From: Candidatus Gastranaerophilales bacterium
Lineage (GTDB): Bacteria > Cyanobacteriota > Vampirovibrionia > Gastranaerophilales > Gastranaerophilaceae
NCBI GenBank assembly: GCA_016282705.1
Contig: JAEELO010000066.1
Span: forward strand, 1-53,056
Direction of reading: 5' to 3'
Length of the DNA stretch: 53,056 nucleotides
Part shown: piece after piece, positions 35,065-43,498 of the stretch
Position numbering within the stretch: the first letter of the stretch is position 1
Layout: the number at the start of each line of letters is the position of its first letter
Notes under the pieces: model-generated
What the model was told of the DNA's origin: nothing
The model's database searches: none
Seen by the model: only the letters and a program-made list of their open reading frames with translations
Made by a program: the position numbers and the translations under genes

Positions 35065-35902
35065 CAAATTCTCCGACAAAAGAATAATCAGCTCTGCCTG
35101 TCATATAAACATTATGTTTAGTATCGTCAGGACTTCCTTGCCATTCAATTTTTAAAGCACCTCCCGGAAGGTTTGCTTTAACTGTGTTATTTAAATATCC
35201 GTTTAAAATTCCCGCAACTGTTGTTGCACAAGCACCCGTTCCGCAGGCAAGTGTTATTCCGCATCCTCTTTCCCACACATTAATAGTAATTTCATCTTTT
35301 GACAGAATTTCAACAAATTCCACATTGGTTTTTTCGGGGAAAAGTGAATCATTTTCAATCTTTGAACCGTATTTTAATGCAAGTTCTTTACTGTTTTTTT
35401 CAACAAATATAATACAATGAGGGTTACCCATACTAACAGTATTTAATAAAAAATTATTATTATCAATTTTATAAGGAATATTCAAATTTGTTTCGGTTTT
35501 ACAAGGAATTTTATCAGGTTCTAAAATCGGTTTACCCATATTTACACGAACTTCATTATCAGAAATTATTTGAGGAATAATAATTCCAGCTTTTGTTTCA
35601 ACAGAAAATTCTTTCTTATTTACGATTTTATTATCGTATATATATCTTGCAAAACATCTCATTCCGTTTCCGCACATCTGTGCAACTGAACCGTCTGAAT
35701 TATAGAATATCCAAGAAATATCAGTTTTATCTGTATTTGGATTAACAACAATAAGACCGTCTGCACCAATTCCAAAATTTCTGTTACAAAGTTTTATTGC
35801 CAATTCATCAGCTGAAAAATTTGTTTTTTGGTATTCTTCATAATCAAGAATTACAAAATCATTACCCAGTCCGTTCATTTTAGTAAATTTTATATTTTGC
35901 AT
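35057..35902 (-). CDS. dapF: Diaminopimelate epimerase
   Basis: A 281-residue cofactor-free racemase that converts LL- to meso-diaminopimelate for lysine and peptidoglycan. The two catalytic cysteines are C77 in QMCGNGMRCFARY and C220 in LACGTGACA. The N-terminal MNGLGNDFVILD is also characteristic. AGGAACAGGAT precedes the ATG. Convergent to dapL, so the two consecutive pathway genes are on opposite strands. Confidence 0.97.
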   Translation of the reverse strand: MQNIKFTKMNGLGNDFVILDYEEYQKTNFSADELAIKLCNRNFGIGADGLIVVNPNTDKTDISWIFYNSDGSVAQMCGNGMRCFARYIYDNKIVNKKEFSVETKAGIIIPQIISDNEVRVNMGKPILEPDKIPCKTETNLNIPYKIDNNNFLLNTVSMGNPHCIIFVEKNSKELALKYGSKIENDSLFPEKTNVEFVEILSKDEITINVWERGCGITLACGTGACATTVAGILNGYLNNTVKANLPGGALKIEWQGSPDDTKHNVYMTGRADYSFVGEFVI

Positions 35903-35959
35903 ATCCTGTTCCTTAAATGTGTCCTATATTATAATAAAAAATCTGTTCAAAATTAGCTA

Positions 35960-36115
35960 ATTATTGATTTTGTGAACAAGTGTAAAATTAAATTTTTTTA
36001 ATAAAAAATTAAACTTTTTTAAAAATTTTACTTAAAAATTTAATTTTTTTATTTTAATTTTAGGTAAAAATTAAAAATATTTTAATTTTTTTAAAAAAAA
36101 TATCGAAAAAGAGAA
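35960..36115. other. Extremely AT-rich, homopolymer-laden intergenic tract
   Basis: Within the 279-base gap between dapF and the glutamate synthase genes, about 150 bases consist almost only of A and T, with repeated AAAAATTAA and TTAATTTTT units in both orientations and phased A/T tracts. No ORF or hairpin terminator is convincing. It may form bent DNA upstream of the divergent promoters. Confidence 0.5.
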
Positions 36116-36181
36116 ATCTTTAAACAACTTAACACTAAATCAAAGAATTGACGACTTTATATTATTGATAATAATTAAAAT

Positions 36182-37288
36182 ATGTGCAGAATAGGTTCAA
36201 TTAAGTCGAAAAAATATATACACCCGTCATTAATATTAAAATTAATGCGTTCACAACAAAAAGGACATGACAATTCAGGTTTTGCATTTATTATGCAAGA
36301 TTTGGGCGGAATTTTTGAAAATTATAAAGACCTGCCCATTTTATCAATGGCAGTTACTGATGAAGGTATGAAATATGCCGAAGACTTGCTTCACAGACTG
36401 GGGTTTGTCAGGGTTTTTCAATATACACCTGAGGTCTATCCCGATGTTTCTCTTCGAATAGAAACAATGCCAAACTATGTTTTTGAGGTATTTCAGTATC
36501 CTAAAAACTATAAAAATGCGTCAAGAGAAGAAAAAGAAAATTTACTGCTTGATACAAGATTAAAACTCCGTGAACATTTGGAAAGAAATGAAGAAGGTTA
36601 TGTTTATTCCTTTTGGGAAGATGTTATTTCTTTGAAAGAAATAGGAAATCCTAATGATATAGGAAAATATTTTAATTTGTGGAGTGAAGACGTAAATTTA
36701 AGAGCAAAAATTATAACTGCACAATGCAGACAAAATACGAACTATGATATAGTCCGTTATGCTGCTCACCCGTTCTTTTTACAGGGTTATACAACCTTGA
36801 CGAACGGAGAAAATACTTTCTATGAAAAAAATAAATTAATGCAGCAAAAACTTCATAAAGGATATATCGGTTTTGAATCGGATTCTCAATGTTTCTTGTA
36901 CACACTTCACTATGTTCATAAAATATTAAAATGGCCTTTGAAATATTATAAACATGTTTTAACCCCTCTTCCGTTTGAAGAAATACAAAAACGAGAGAAC
37001 CAAAATGTATTAAAAAGAATAAAAGCATCATTATCAAATTTAGAAATAAACGGGCCAAATACCACAATAGGCGTGTTACCTGACGGTACGATGTTTAATG
37101 TTATAGATTCAAAAAAATTAAGACCTACTGTTGTTTGTAAAGATGATGATATCGTAATTATGACTTCGGAAGTAACAGGTGCGAATGAGATATTGCCAAA
37201 CAGGGATATTACGACTGATATATACACAAATGAACGCGAGCTTGTAGTAGTGGATAATGATTTAAACATACAAAGGATAAGTCAATGA
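36182..37288 (+). CDS. Glutamate synthase, glutamine amidotransferase subunit
   Basis: A 368-residue class II (Ntn) glutamine amidotransferase. Cys2 follows the initiator Met (MCRIGSIKS) and becomes the N-terminal nucleophile; QQKGHDNSGFAF is the conserved Gly/Asp/Ser stretch. The protein corresponds to the N-terminal domain of the bacterial GltB large chain, encoded separately as in archaea. It releases ammonia from glutamine for the FMN synthase subunit encoded next; the stop and start overlap by 4 bases (ATGA). PurF-type or asparagine synthetase activity is unlikely because the next genes are clearly GltB/GltD-like. Confidence 0.88.
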   Translation: MCRIGSIKSKKYIHPSLILKLMRSQQKGHDNSGFAFIMQDLGGIFENYKDLPILSMAVTDEGMKYAEDLLHRLGFVRVFQYTPEVYPDVSLRIETMPNYVFEVFQYPKNYKNASREEKENLLLDTRLKLREHLERNEEGYVYSFWEDVISLKEIGNPNDIGKYFNLWSEDVNLRAKIITAQCRQNTNYDIVRYAAHPFFLQGYTTLTNGENTFYEKNKLMQQKLHKGYIGFESDSQCFLYTLHYVHKILKWPLKYYKHVLTPLPFEEIQKRENQNVLKRIKASLSNLEINGPNTTIGVLPDGTMFNVIDSKKLRPTVVCKDDDIVIMTSEVTGANEILPNRDITTDIYTNERELVVVDNDLNIQRISQ

Positions 37289-38937
37289 CAACAGTTAACA
37301 TAAACAGTATCTCAAAAGATGATTTACCATGGATAGTAGAATATGACAGTGAAAAATGTATGTTGTGCGGTCATTGTGTTGCTGCTTGTTCATTTGATGC
37401 TATAAAAGTTGATGTTCAAAAAAGGAAAAAAGTTCGTGCAATATCTAATGAAGAAGGTTTTCAAATTGATGAAGATCAAAAAGCAATTCCGGTAATAAGA
37501 CAAGTTATAGATGCACATAATTTTTGCAGAGGTTGCGGAATTTGTACAAAAGTTTGCCCGAATGGCGCCATAAAAGTAACAAGAAACAGAACAGAAATAT
37601 TCGGAACAAGATTCAGAGCAAAAACATCTGAATCCGTTAAACGCGGAGGCAGAAGCAATTTACATACGGAAGGAAGAACATTAGATAAAATTAAGGTCGG
37701 CAGAATTTCACAAATGACAGACCCTTCTTTAGATGCTCTCCGTCATACTTTTGATTTGAGAACAAATCTGGGAAGAGTTGTTAGTGCTGATAGTCTTGAT
37801 TTTGACATTGTAAACGGAGAATTACAGGAAAAGAAAGACGAAAATTTACCCGTTAATACTTCAATTTATCCTATTATGTTTTCTGATATGTCAATTGGTG
37901 CATTATCTCCAAGAATGTGGGAAGCTATAGCGATAGCAACAGCATACTTAAATGAAGTTAAACATATTCCTATAAGAATGGCAACCGGTGAAGGAGGCAT
38001 TCCCGATAAACTTTTAAGATCAAAATATTTGAAATATATGATACTTCAAATAGCTTCCGGACATTTCGGCTGGAATAGAATAATAAACTCTATGCCGTAT
38101 ATGCAGGAAGACCCTGCAGGAATTTTGATTAAAATCGGTCAAGGTGCAAAACCAGGTGATGGCGGACTTTTAATGGCCGAAAAGAATGTAAAACTTATTC
38201 AGGAAATCAGAGGTGTACCCAAAGCGGATTTATTATCTCCTCCAAATCATCAAGGGCTTTATTCTATTGAAGAAAGCGTTCAAAAGATGTTTTTGTCTAT
38301 GAATTGCGCCTTTAAATTTAAAGTTCCTGTTGCAATTAAAGTTGCTGCATCTTCAACAAGTGTAAGTGTATATAATAATCTTCTCAGAGACCCCTATAAT
38401 ATTGTGGGCGGTTTCTTTATAGACGGGCTGCAAGGCGGAACGGGAGCTGCCCATGAAATATCATTAAACCATACCGGACATCCTATTGTTTCAAAATTAA
38501 GAGATTGCTATTTAGCTGCGGTTCATCAGGGGAAACAAGGTCAGATTCCTATATTTGCAGGCGGCGGTATAGGTATGAACGGTAATTTGGCAGCAGATAC
38601 ATTTAAAATGATTTGCTTAGGTGCTTCAGGTGTATTTATAGGTAAACTTGTACTGCAAATTGCAGGTTGTGTAGGTAATGATTTCGGAAAATGTAACGGC
38701 TGCAACACGGGAAGATGTCCTATCGGGATTACAACACAAAATCCAAAGTTAATGCAAAGACTTGATGTTGATAGAGTTGCGGAAAATATAGTTAACTATA
38801 TTTGTGCAACAGATATTGAACTTAAAAAATTACTTGCACCTGTCGGGAACTCAACTCTGCCCGTCGGAAGATCAGATGCTCTTGTTTGTGTTGATAAAAA
38901 TGTTGCGAACAGACTGGACATACAATACGTTTGTTAA
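37285..38937 (+). CDS. Glutamate synthase, FMN-binding subunit with ferredoxin domain
   Basis: A 550-residue protein. The N-terminal 2x[4Fe-4S] part has C25, C28, C31, C35 (CMLCGHCVAAC) and CRGCGICTKVCP near residue 80. The rest is the glutamate synthase FMN/TIM-barrel domain: MFSDMSIGALSPRMWEAIA, GEGGIP, KIGQGAKPGDGG, DGLQGGTGAA, AGGGIGMNG. The [3Fe-4S] motif CNGCNTGRCPIGITTQNP comes near the end. It makes glutamate from 2-oxoglutarate and ammonia. This is the archaeal-type stand-alone GltB core. The next gene supplies the GXGXG domain and electron input. Confidence 0.93.
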   Translation: MTTVNINSISKDDLPWIVEYDSEKCMLCGHCVAACSFDAIKVDVQKRKKVRAISNEEGFQIDEDQKAIPVIRQVIDAHNFCRGCGICTKVCPNGAIKVTRNRTEIFGTRFRAKTSESVKRGGRSNLHTEGRTLDKIKVGRISQMTDPSLDALRHTFDLRTNLGRVVSADSLDFDIVNGELQEKKDENLPVNTSIYPIMFSDMSIGALSPRMWEAIAIATAYLNEVKHIPIRMATGEGGIPDKLLRSKYLKYMILQIASGHFGWNRIINSMPYMQEDPAGILIKIGQGAKPGDGGLLMAEKNVKLIQEIRGVPKADLLSPPNHQGLYSIEESVQKMFLSMNCAFKFKVPVAIKVAASSTSVSVYNNLLRDPYNIVGGFFIDGLQGGTGAAHEISLNHTGHPIVSKLRDCYLAAVHQGKQGQIPIFAGGGIGMNGNLAADTFKMICLGASGVFIGKLVLQIAGCVGNDFGKCNGCNTGRCPIGITTQNPKLMQRLDVDRVAENIVNYICATDIELKKLLAPVGNSTLPVGRSDALVCVDKNVANRLDIQYVC

Positions 38938-38949
38938 TGGTGAAAATCA

Positions 38950-41247
38950 ATGAAAAAAATAATAAATACTTTAGAAAAAAATGAAAGAAAATCAACTCAA
39001 AATTTAATGCAGGAGATATGGTCTGCTATAGATTCCGGTTACAATGATTTCGAAATAAACGCTTGCGGTCAGCATAATATAGGTGGTTCAGTCTGGTCTA
39101 AAAACGGAAAAGATTTGAATTTTTATGTAAAAAATCCCGGACAGCGTGTCGGCTCTATGGGAACAAAGGGTACAAATATTTATGTAGAAGGTTCTGCACC
39201 GGCTGATACAGGTTGGCTAAATTCAGGAGCAAAGATTGTTGTAAACGGAGACAGCGGAGATACAACCGGTCATTGTGCAGCTTCGGGTAAAATATATATT
39301 GCCGGTAATGTAGGAACAAGGTCGGGTGCTTTGATGAAAAAAGACCCGAAATTTGAAGCTCCCGAACTATGGGTATTAAAATCAACCGGTTCTTTTTCTT
39401 TTGAATTTATGGGCGGAGGTATTGCCGTTATTTGCGGTATTGATTGTGAAAATATGCCGTCTGTTTTGGGAGATAGAGCCTGCATCGGAATGGTAGGCGG
39501 AATTGTATATGTTAGAGGTCCTATAAAAAATTTATCAGATGACGTATTTCTTTTAGATTTAGATGAGAATGACAGAGATTTTCTTACCGCAGGACTTAAA
39601 ACATATCTGTCTGAAATAAAGAAAGAAGAATATTATAAAGAGTTAATTGATTTTTCAAAATGGCAAAAAATAGTTGCTAAAACATATGAAGAAAGACAAA
39701 AACAAAATAATATATCTTTAAAAACATTCAGAACAAATAAATGGATGGAAGAAATTGGCGGTTCTATATTCTCTGATTTAATAACCGATGATTTTAAGGC
39801 TTGTGATTTAGTTCAAACAGGCGATTCCAGATTGAGAAAACCAAGCTGGAAAAACTATGCATATTCTGCACCTTGTGAATATAACTGTCCTATAAAAATT
39901 CCTACACAAAAAAGATTTTCTTTATTACGTGCAGGAAAAATTAAAGAAGCATTAGAACTTGTATTGGAATATAGTCCGTTTCCTGCAAGTGTATGCGGTC
40001 AAGTATGTCCTAACTTATGTTTAAATAACTGTTCCCGCGGGTCGTTTGATGAACCGTTGGATGTTAAAATGCTCGGAAGTTTATCAAAAGATATAAAAAC
40101 AAAATCTGTTGAAATAACACATTCGCAAAAAATAGCCGTAATAGGATCGGGCGCTGCCGGAATTTCTGCCGCTTGGCAATTAAGAAGAAAAGGTTATGAA
40201 GTAGAAATATATGAAGCAGATAACAAAATAGGCGGAAAATTGTCTCAAGTTATACCGGAAGAAAGATTGAGCAAAGAAATTTTAGATACTGAATTAGAAA
40301 GATTTAAAAATATCGGTGTAAAAATTCATACATCAACAAAAGTAACTCCCGAACTGTTTAATAAAATCGAATCACAATATGATGCCGTAATTTTGGCAAT
40401 AGGAGGACACAATCCTGTTGTAATACCTTTTGAGGGGTATGAAAGACTCATTAAAGGATTAAATTTCCTAAAAGATGCCAAGAACGGAAAAACCTATAAT
40501 TTAGGTAAAAATGTTGTTGTTATCGGAGCAGGTAATGCTGCAATGGATGTTATAACCGAAGTTTATAAGCAGGGCGGTGTAGAAAACGTTACGGCTATAG
40601 ATATCCAAGAACCGTCTGCATTTGAAAAGGAAATAAAAGCAGCCGAAAAACTTGGTGCTAAAATAATGTATCCCTGCTTCACTCAAAAAATAACAGAAGA
40701 AGGTGTTTATCTTAAAGACGGAAGATTTTTAGAAGCAGACAGCGTTATTATTTCAGTTGGCGACAGACCAATTTTTGACTTCTTAAATAAAGAATATTTG
40801 GATGAAAAATCAAGAATACAAATAAATGAATTTATGCAATCTCAAAACAGTAAGGTTTTTGTAATAGGCGATGCTATTAAACCGGGATTATTCACTAATG
40901 CTATAGCAGACGGTAAACATGCAGCAGAAAATATTATAAAATTCTTAAATAATGAACCGCTTATCCCTATAAAAGAAAAGGATTTAATACCGTCTAAAAG
41001 AATAAAATCGGAATATTATGAATGTTATAATTCCAATTGCGATAATGAACAAAACAGATGTATGTCTTGCGGTTATTGCAGAGATTGCGGATTATGCAAA
41101 CAGAGTTGTCCTCAAAATGCAATTTCAAGAGTTGAAAAGGAAAACGGCAAGTTTGAATATGTATCAGACCCGAATAAATGTATAGGCTGCGGAATTTGTG
41201 CAGGATTATGTCCTTGCGGCATTTGGGAGATTGAATGGTGCAAATAA
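38950..41247 (+). CDS. GXGXG-GltD-ferredoxin fusion (glutamate synthase reductase part)
   Basis: A 765-residue fusion. Residues 1-220 form the GXGXG beta-helix (GltB C-terminal domain): CGQHNIGGSVW, GQRVGSMGTKGTNIYVEG, GDTTGHCAASGKIYIAGNVG. Residues about 300-390 carry the GltD-type cysteines (CEYNCPIKIPTQ, CGQVCPNLCLNNC). FAD binds at VIGSGAAGISAAW and NAD(P)H at VVIGAGNAAMDV. The C-terminal 90 residues hold a 2x[4Fe-4S] ferredoxin (CRDCGLCKQSCP, CIGCGICAGLCPCG). It supplies reducing power and the structural domain to the synthase encoded 12 bases upstream. The order of domains in one chain is unusual. A terminator follows. Confidence 0.9.
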   Translation: MKKIINTLEKNERKSTQNLMQEIWSAIDSGYNDFEINACGQHNIGGSVWSKNGKDLNFYVKNPGQRVGSMGTKGTNIYVEGSAPADTGWLNSGAKIVVNGDSGDTTGHCAASGKIYIAGNVGTRSGALMKKDPKFEAPELWVLKSTGSFSFEFMGGGIAVICGIDCENMPSVLGDRACIGMVGGIVYVRGPIKNLSDDVFLLDLDENDRDFLTAGLKTYLSEIKKEEYYKELIDFSKWQKIVAKTYEERQKQNNISLKTFRTNKWMEEIGGSIFSDLITDDFKACDLVQTGDSRLRKPSWKNYAYSAPCEYNCPIKIPTQKRFSLLRAGKIKEALELVLEYSPFPASVCGQVCPNLCLNNCSRGSFDEPLDVKMLGSLSKDIKTKSVEITHSQKIAVIGSGAAGISAAWQLRRKGYEVEIYEADNKIGGKLSQVIPEERLSKEILDTELERFKNIGVKIHTSTKVTPELFNKIESQYDAVILAIGGHNPVVIPFEGYERLIKGLNFLKDAKNGKTYNLGKNVVVIGAGNAAMDVITEVYKQGGVENVTAIDIQEPSAFEKEIKAAEKLGAKIMYPCFTQKITEEGVYLKDGRFLEADSVIISVGDRPIFDFLNKEYLDEKSRIQINEFMQSQNSKVFVIGDAIKPGLFTNAIADGKHAAENIIKFLNNEPLIPIKEKDLIPSKRIKSEYYECYNSNCDNEQNRCMSCGYCRDCGLCKQSCPQNAISRVEKENGKFEYVSDPNKCIGCGICAGLCPCGIWEIEWCK

Positions 41248-41248
41248 A

Positions 41249-41280
41249 AAACACCTGACATTTATATCAGATGTTTTTTA
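41249..41280 (+). terminator. Terminator of glutamate synthase operon
   Basis: ACACCTGA pairs with TCAGATGT (one mismatch) around an 8-base loop, followed by six T residues; also A-rich on the left, so it may serve prs on the other strand. Confidence 0.7.
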
Positions 41281-41296
41281 CCTTAAAAATATTATT

Positions 41297-42343
41297 TTAT
41301 GCACTATATGAAATATGCTTTATTGCGTCTGCAATATGAGAAGACATATCCAATTGTTTTATTTTAGAAATTGTATTATCTTTTTTAGGAACAGTATTAG
41401 TAACAACTACCTCTTTAACAGGGGCTTCTTGAAGTTTCTTCATTGCCTCTCCGTTAAATAAACCGTGAGTTGCACATACATATATCTCTTTCGCACCTTT
41501 TTTGTTTAAAAGGTTTACAACCGCTGCAATTGTGCCTGCCGTATCAATGATATCATCATAAACAACACAGGTTTTGCCTGCAACTTTACCTATCAAACAA
41601 TCAGCAGCAGCTTCGTTGTGAGCTTTTCTGTATTTGTATACGATAGCTTTTTCACAATCCAAGGCTTGTGATAATTTATCTGTTCTTTTTGCACCGCCGA
41701 TATCAGGACTTACTACAACTAAATCCTGAATGTTTTTCTTCTTGATGTAATCTTTCATCATTTCCATTGATTCAAGATGCGTTACCGGCATACTGTTTGG
41801 CGCAAAACCTTCAATTGCAAGAGAATGAAGGTCTGTTGTAATAATTTCATCAACACCTGCCGTTTTGAGTAAATCCATGTTTAACCTTGCGGCGATTGGC
41901 TCGCCTGATTCCGTTCTTTTTTCCTGACGGGCATAATCGAAACTCGGCATAACAGCAACTACTTTTTTTGCACCCGAGCGTTTTGCCGCATCTGCTTTTA
42001 AATAGGTTTCCATCAAGTTGTCATTAACATTACTGCCGTTTGCAGGCATAAGGTAAATATCTTTACCTCTAACATTTTCTGCAATGTTTACGTACGTTTC
42101 TCCGTTTTGAAATTTTTTAACTGTCGTTTTTACAGGAGTAACACCTAATTTTGCTTGAATATTTTTTTCTAATTCCGACGGATTAGTTGTCGGAATAATA
42201 CCGATTTTATCGGAGAGTTTGCTGCCTTTAAAGCAAAAAATATCCGCACTCGTAGAACGCAGTGCGGATTTAGTTGCTTTATCATTACAGCCGTAACTCT
42301 TCGGAAACATTAAAAACGGTTTTCCCAGAGCTGTAATTCTCAT
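41297..42343 (-). CDS. prs: Ribose-phosphate pyrophosphokinase with N-terminal extension
   Basis: A 348-residue PRPP synthetase. Core motifs: NGETYVNIAENVRGKDIYLM, NDNLMETYLKADAAKRSGAKKV, FDYARQEKRTESGEPIAARL, TTDLHS (metal His), SPDIGGAKRTD and the PRPP loop VVYDDIIDTAGTIAA. The usual bacterial enzyme is about 315 residues; here roughly 42 extra residues precede the core (which starts near KIGIIPTTNPSELE). They are Ser/Ala/Lys-rich and end in FCFKGSK. The ATG is supported by AAGGGA 7 bases upstream, so the extension is real. PRPP feeds nucleotide and NAD synthesis (nadC in this window). The role of the extension is unknown. Confidence 0.93.
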   Translation of the reverse strand: MRITALGKPFLMFPKSYGCNDKATKSALRSTSADIFCFKGSKLSDKIGIIPTTNPSELEKNIQAKLGVTPVKTTVKKFQNGETYVNIAENVRGKDIYLMPANGSNVNDNLMETYLKADAAKRSGAKKVVAVMPSFDYARQEKRTESGEPIAARLNMDLLKTAGVDEIITTDLHSLAIEGFAPNSMPVTHLESMEMMKDYIKKKNIQDLVVVSPDIGGAKRTDKLSQALDCEKAIVYKYRKAHNEAAADCLIGKVAGKTCVVYDDIIDTAGTIAAVVNLLNKKGAKEIYVCATHGLFNGEAMKKLQEAPVKEVVVTNTVPKKDNTISKIKQLDMSSHIADAIKHISYSA

Positions 42344-42483
42344 AATTTTTCCCTTTTTGTTATTAACTAACCATGCTAGTGTATAAATCTATTTTATACA
42401 TGCTTTCCATGATTTGCAAGAAAAATAAATAAATTAAAAATATTTAATTTATAATAAATTTATATTGGATTTTATTAACAATT

Positions 42484-43434
42484 ATGGAAAAGATAGAAAA
42501 AATCAGCGAAGAATTCAGCAAATATATGGCGGTAATTGTGCTTATAATAGCGGCACTTTCTTTATTAATTCCGTCATCTGCTATATGGATTAAAACATCT
42601 TGGATTAATTATTTATTGATGATTATTATGTTTGGAATGGGAATAACCCTTAAAGCCGAAGATTTTGTTATGATTTTCACCCGTCCCAAAGATATTATAT
42701 TTGGCTGTATTACACAATACACGCTCATGCCGGCAATCGCTTTCGGATTAAGTATAGCATTTCATCTTGATGCTGCATTAACAGCAGGTGTTATTCTTGT
42801 CGGAACTTGTCCCGGAGGTACAGCAAGCAACGTAATTACATATTTTTCAAAAGGAGATATTGCGCTTTCTGTATGTATGACAAGTGTTAATACTCTGCTT
42901 GCACCAATACTTACACCATTAATTGCATATCAATTACTTAAAACAACAGTAAATGTTGATATACTAAGCATATTTACGAGTATTATTACCGTCATTCTTA
43001 TACCAATTATTATGGGTGTTATTATTAATAAGTTGTTTTATCAATACTCTCAAAAATTTATAAAAGCACTGCCAATGGTTTCTACCATTGCAATTTGTAT
43101 GATAGTCGGGTCAGTTGTATCTCATAATTCGGAGAAAATATATACAAGCGGATTTGTTATTCTTGCTGTTGTTATATTACATAATCTTTTTGGATATTTA
43201 TTCGGATTTATAACTGCAAAAATGCTTAAAATGACTCCAAAAAAAATAAAAGCATTTTCTATTGAAGTAGGAATGCAAAATTCAGGTCTTGCAACAAGTC
43301 TTGCAGCCACAGCATTTCCGTCTTTAGCAATGGCAACGGTTCCCGGTGCAATTTTTTCTGTTTGGCACAATATTTCGGGTGCTTTATTAGCAGGAATCTA
43401 CAAGAATTGGGAGTGCAAAGAAAATAAAAGTTGA
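42484..43434 (+). CDS. Bile acid:sodium symporter family (BASS) transporter
   Basis: A 316-residue membrane protein with about ten hydrophobic segments. Family signatures are MGITLKAEDFVMI, the unwound-helix region GTCPGGTASNVITYFSKGD, SVNTLLAPILTPL, and EVGMQNSGLATSLAATAFP whose Glu and Gln match the sodium site. The substrate could be bile acid, pantoate or another organic anion; in a gut organism bile acid is tempting but unproven. It stands alone with no partner genes. Confidence 0.88.
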   Translation: MEKIEKISEEFSKYMAVIVLIIAALSLLIPSSAIWIKTSWINYLLMIIMFGMGITLKAEDFVMIFTRPKDIIFGCITQYTLMPAIAFGLSIAFHLDAALTAGVILVGTCPGGTASNVITYFSKGDIALSVCMTSVNTLLAPILTPLIAYQLLKTTVNVDILSIFTSIITVILIPIIMGVIINKLFYQYSQKFIKALPMVSTIAICMIVGSVVSHNSEKIYTSGFVILAVVILHNLFGYLFGFITAKMLKMTPKKIKAFSIEVGMQNSGLATSLAATAFPSLAMATVPGAIFSVWHNISGALLAGIYKNWECKENKS

Positions 43435-43498
43435 ATGTTTTTAATAGCAATTTTTCGCCTTCATATGTTTTATACAAACAAAATTAAAAGGAGAAAAT

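Noticed and set aside
36711-37067. 118-residue minus-strand ORF within the amidotransferase gene
   Set aside because: Leu/Phe-rich shadow frame; the plus-strand protein is complete and in an overlapping operon.
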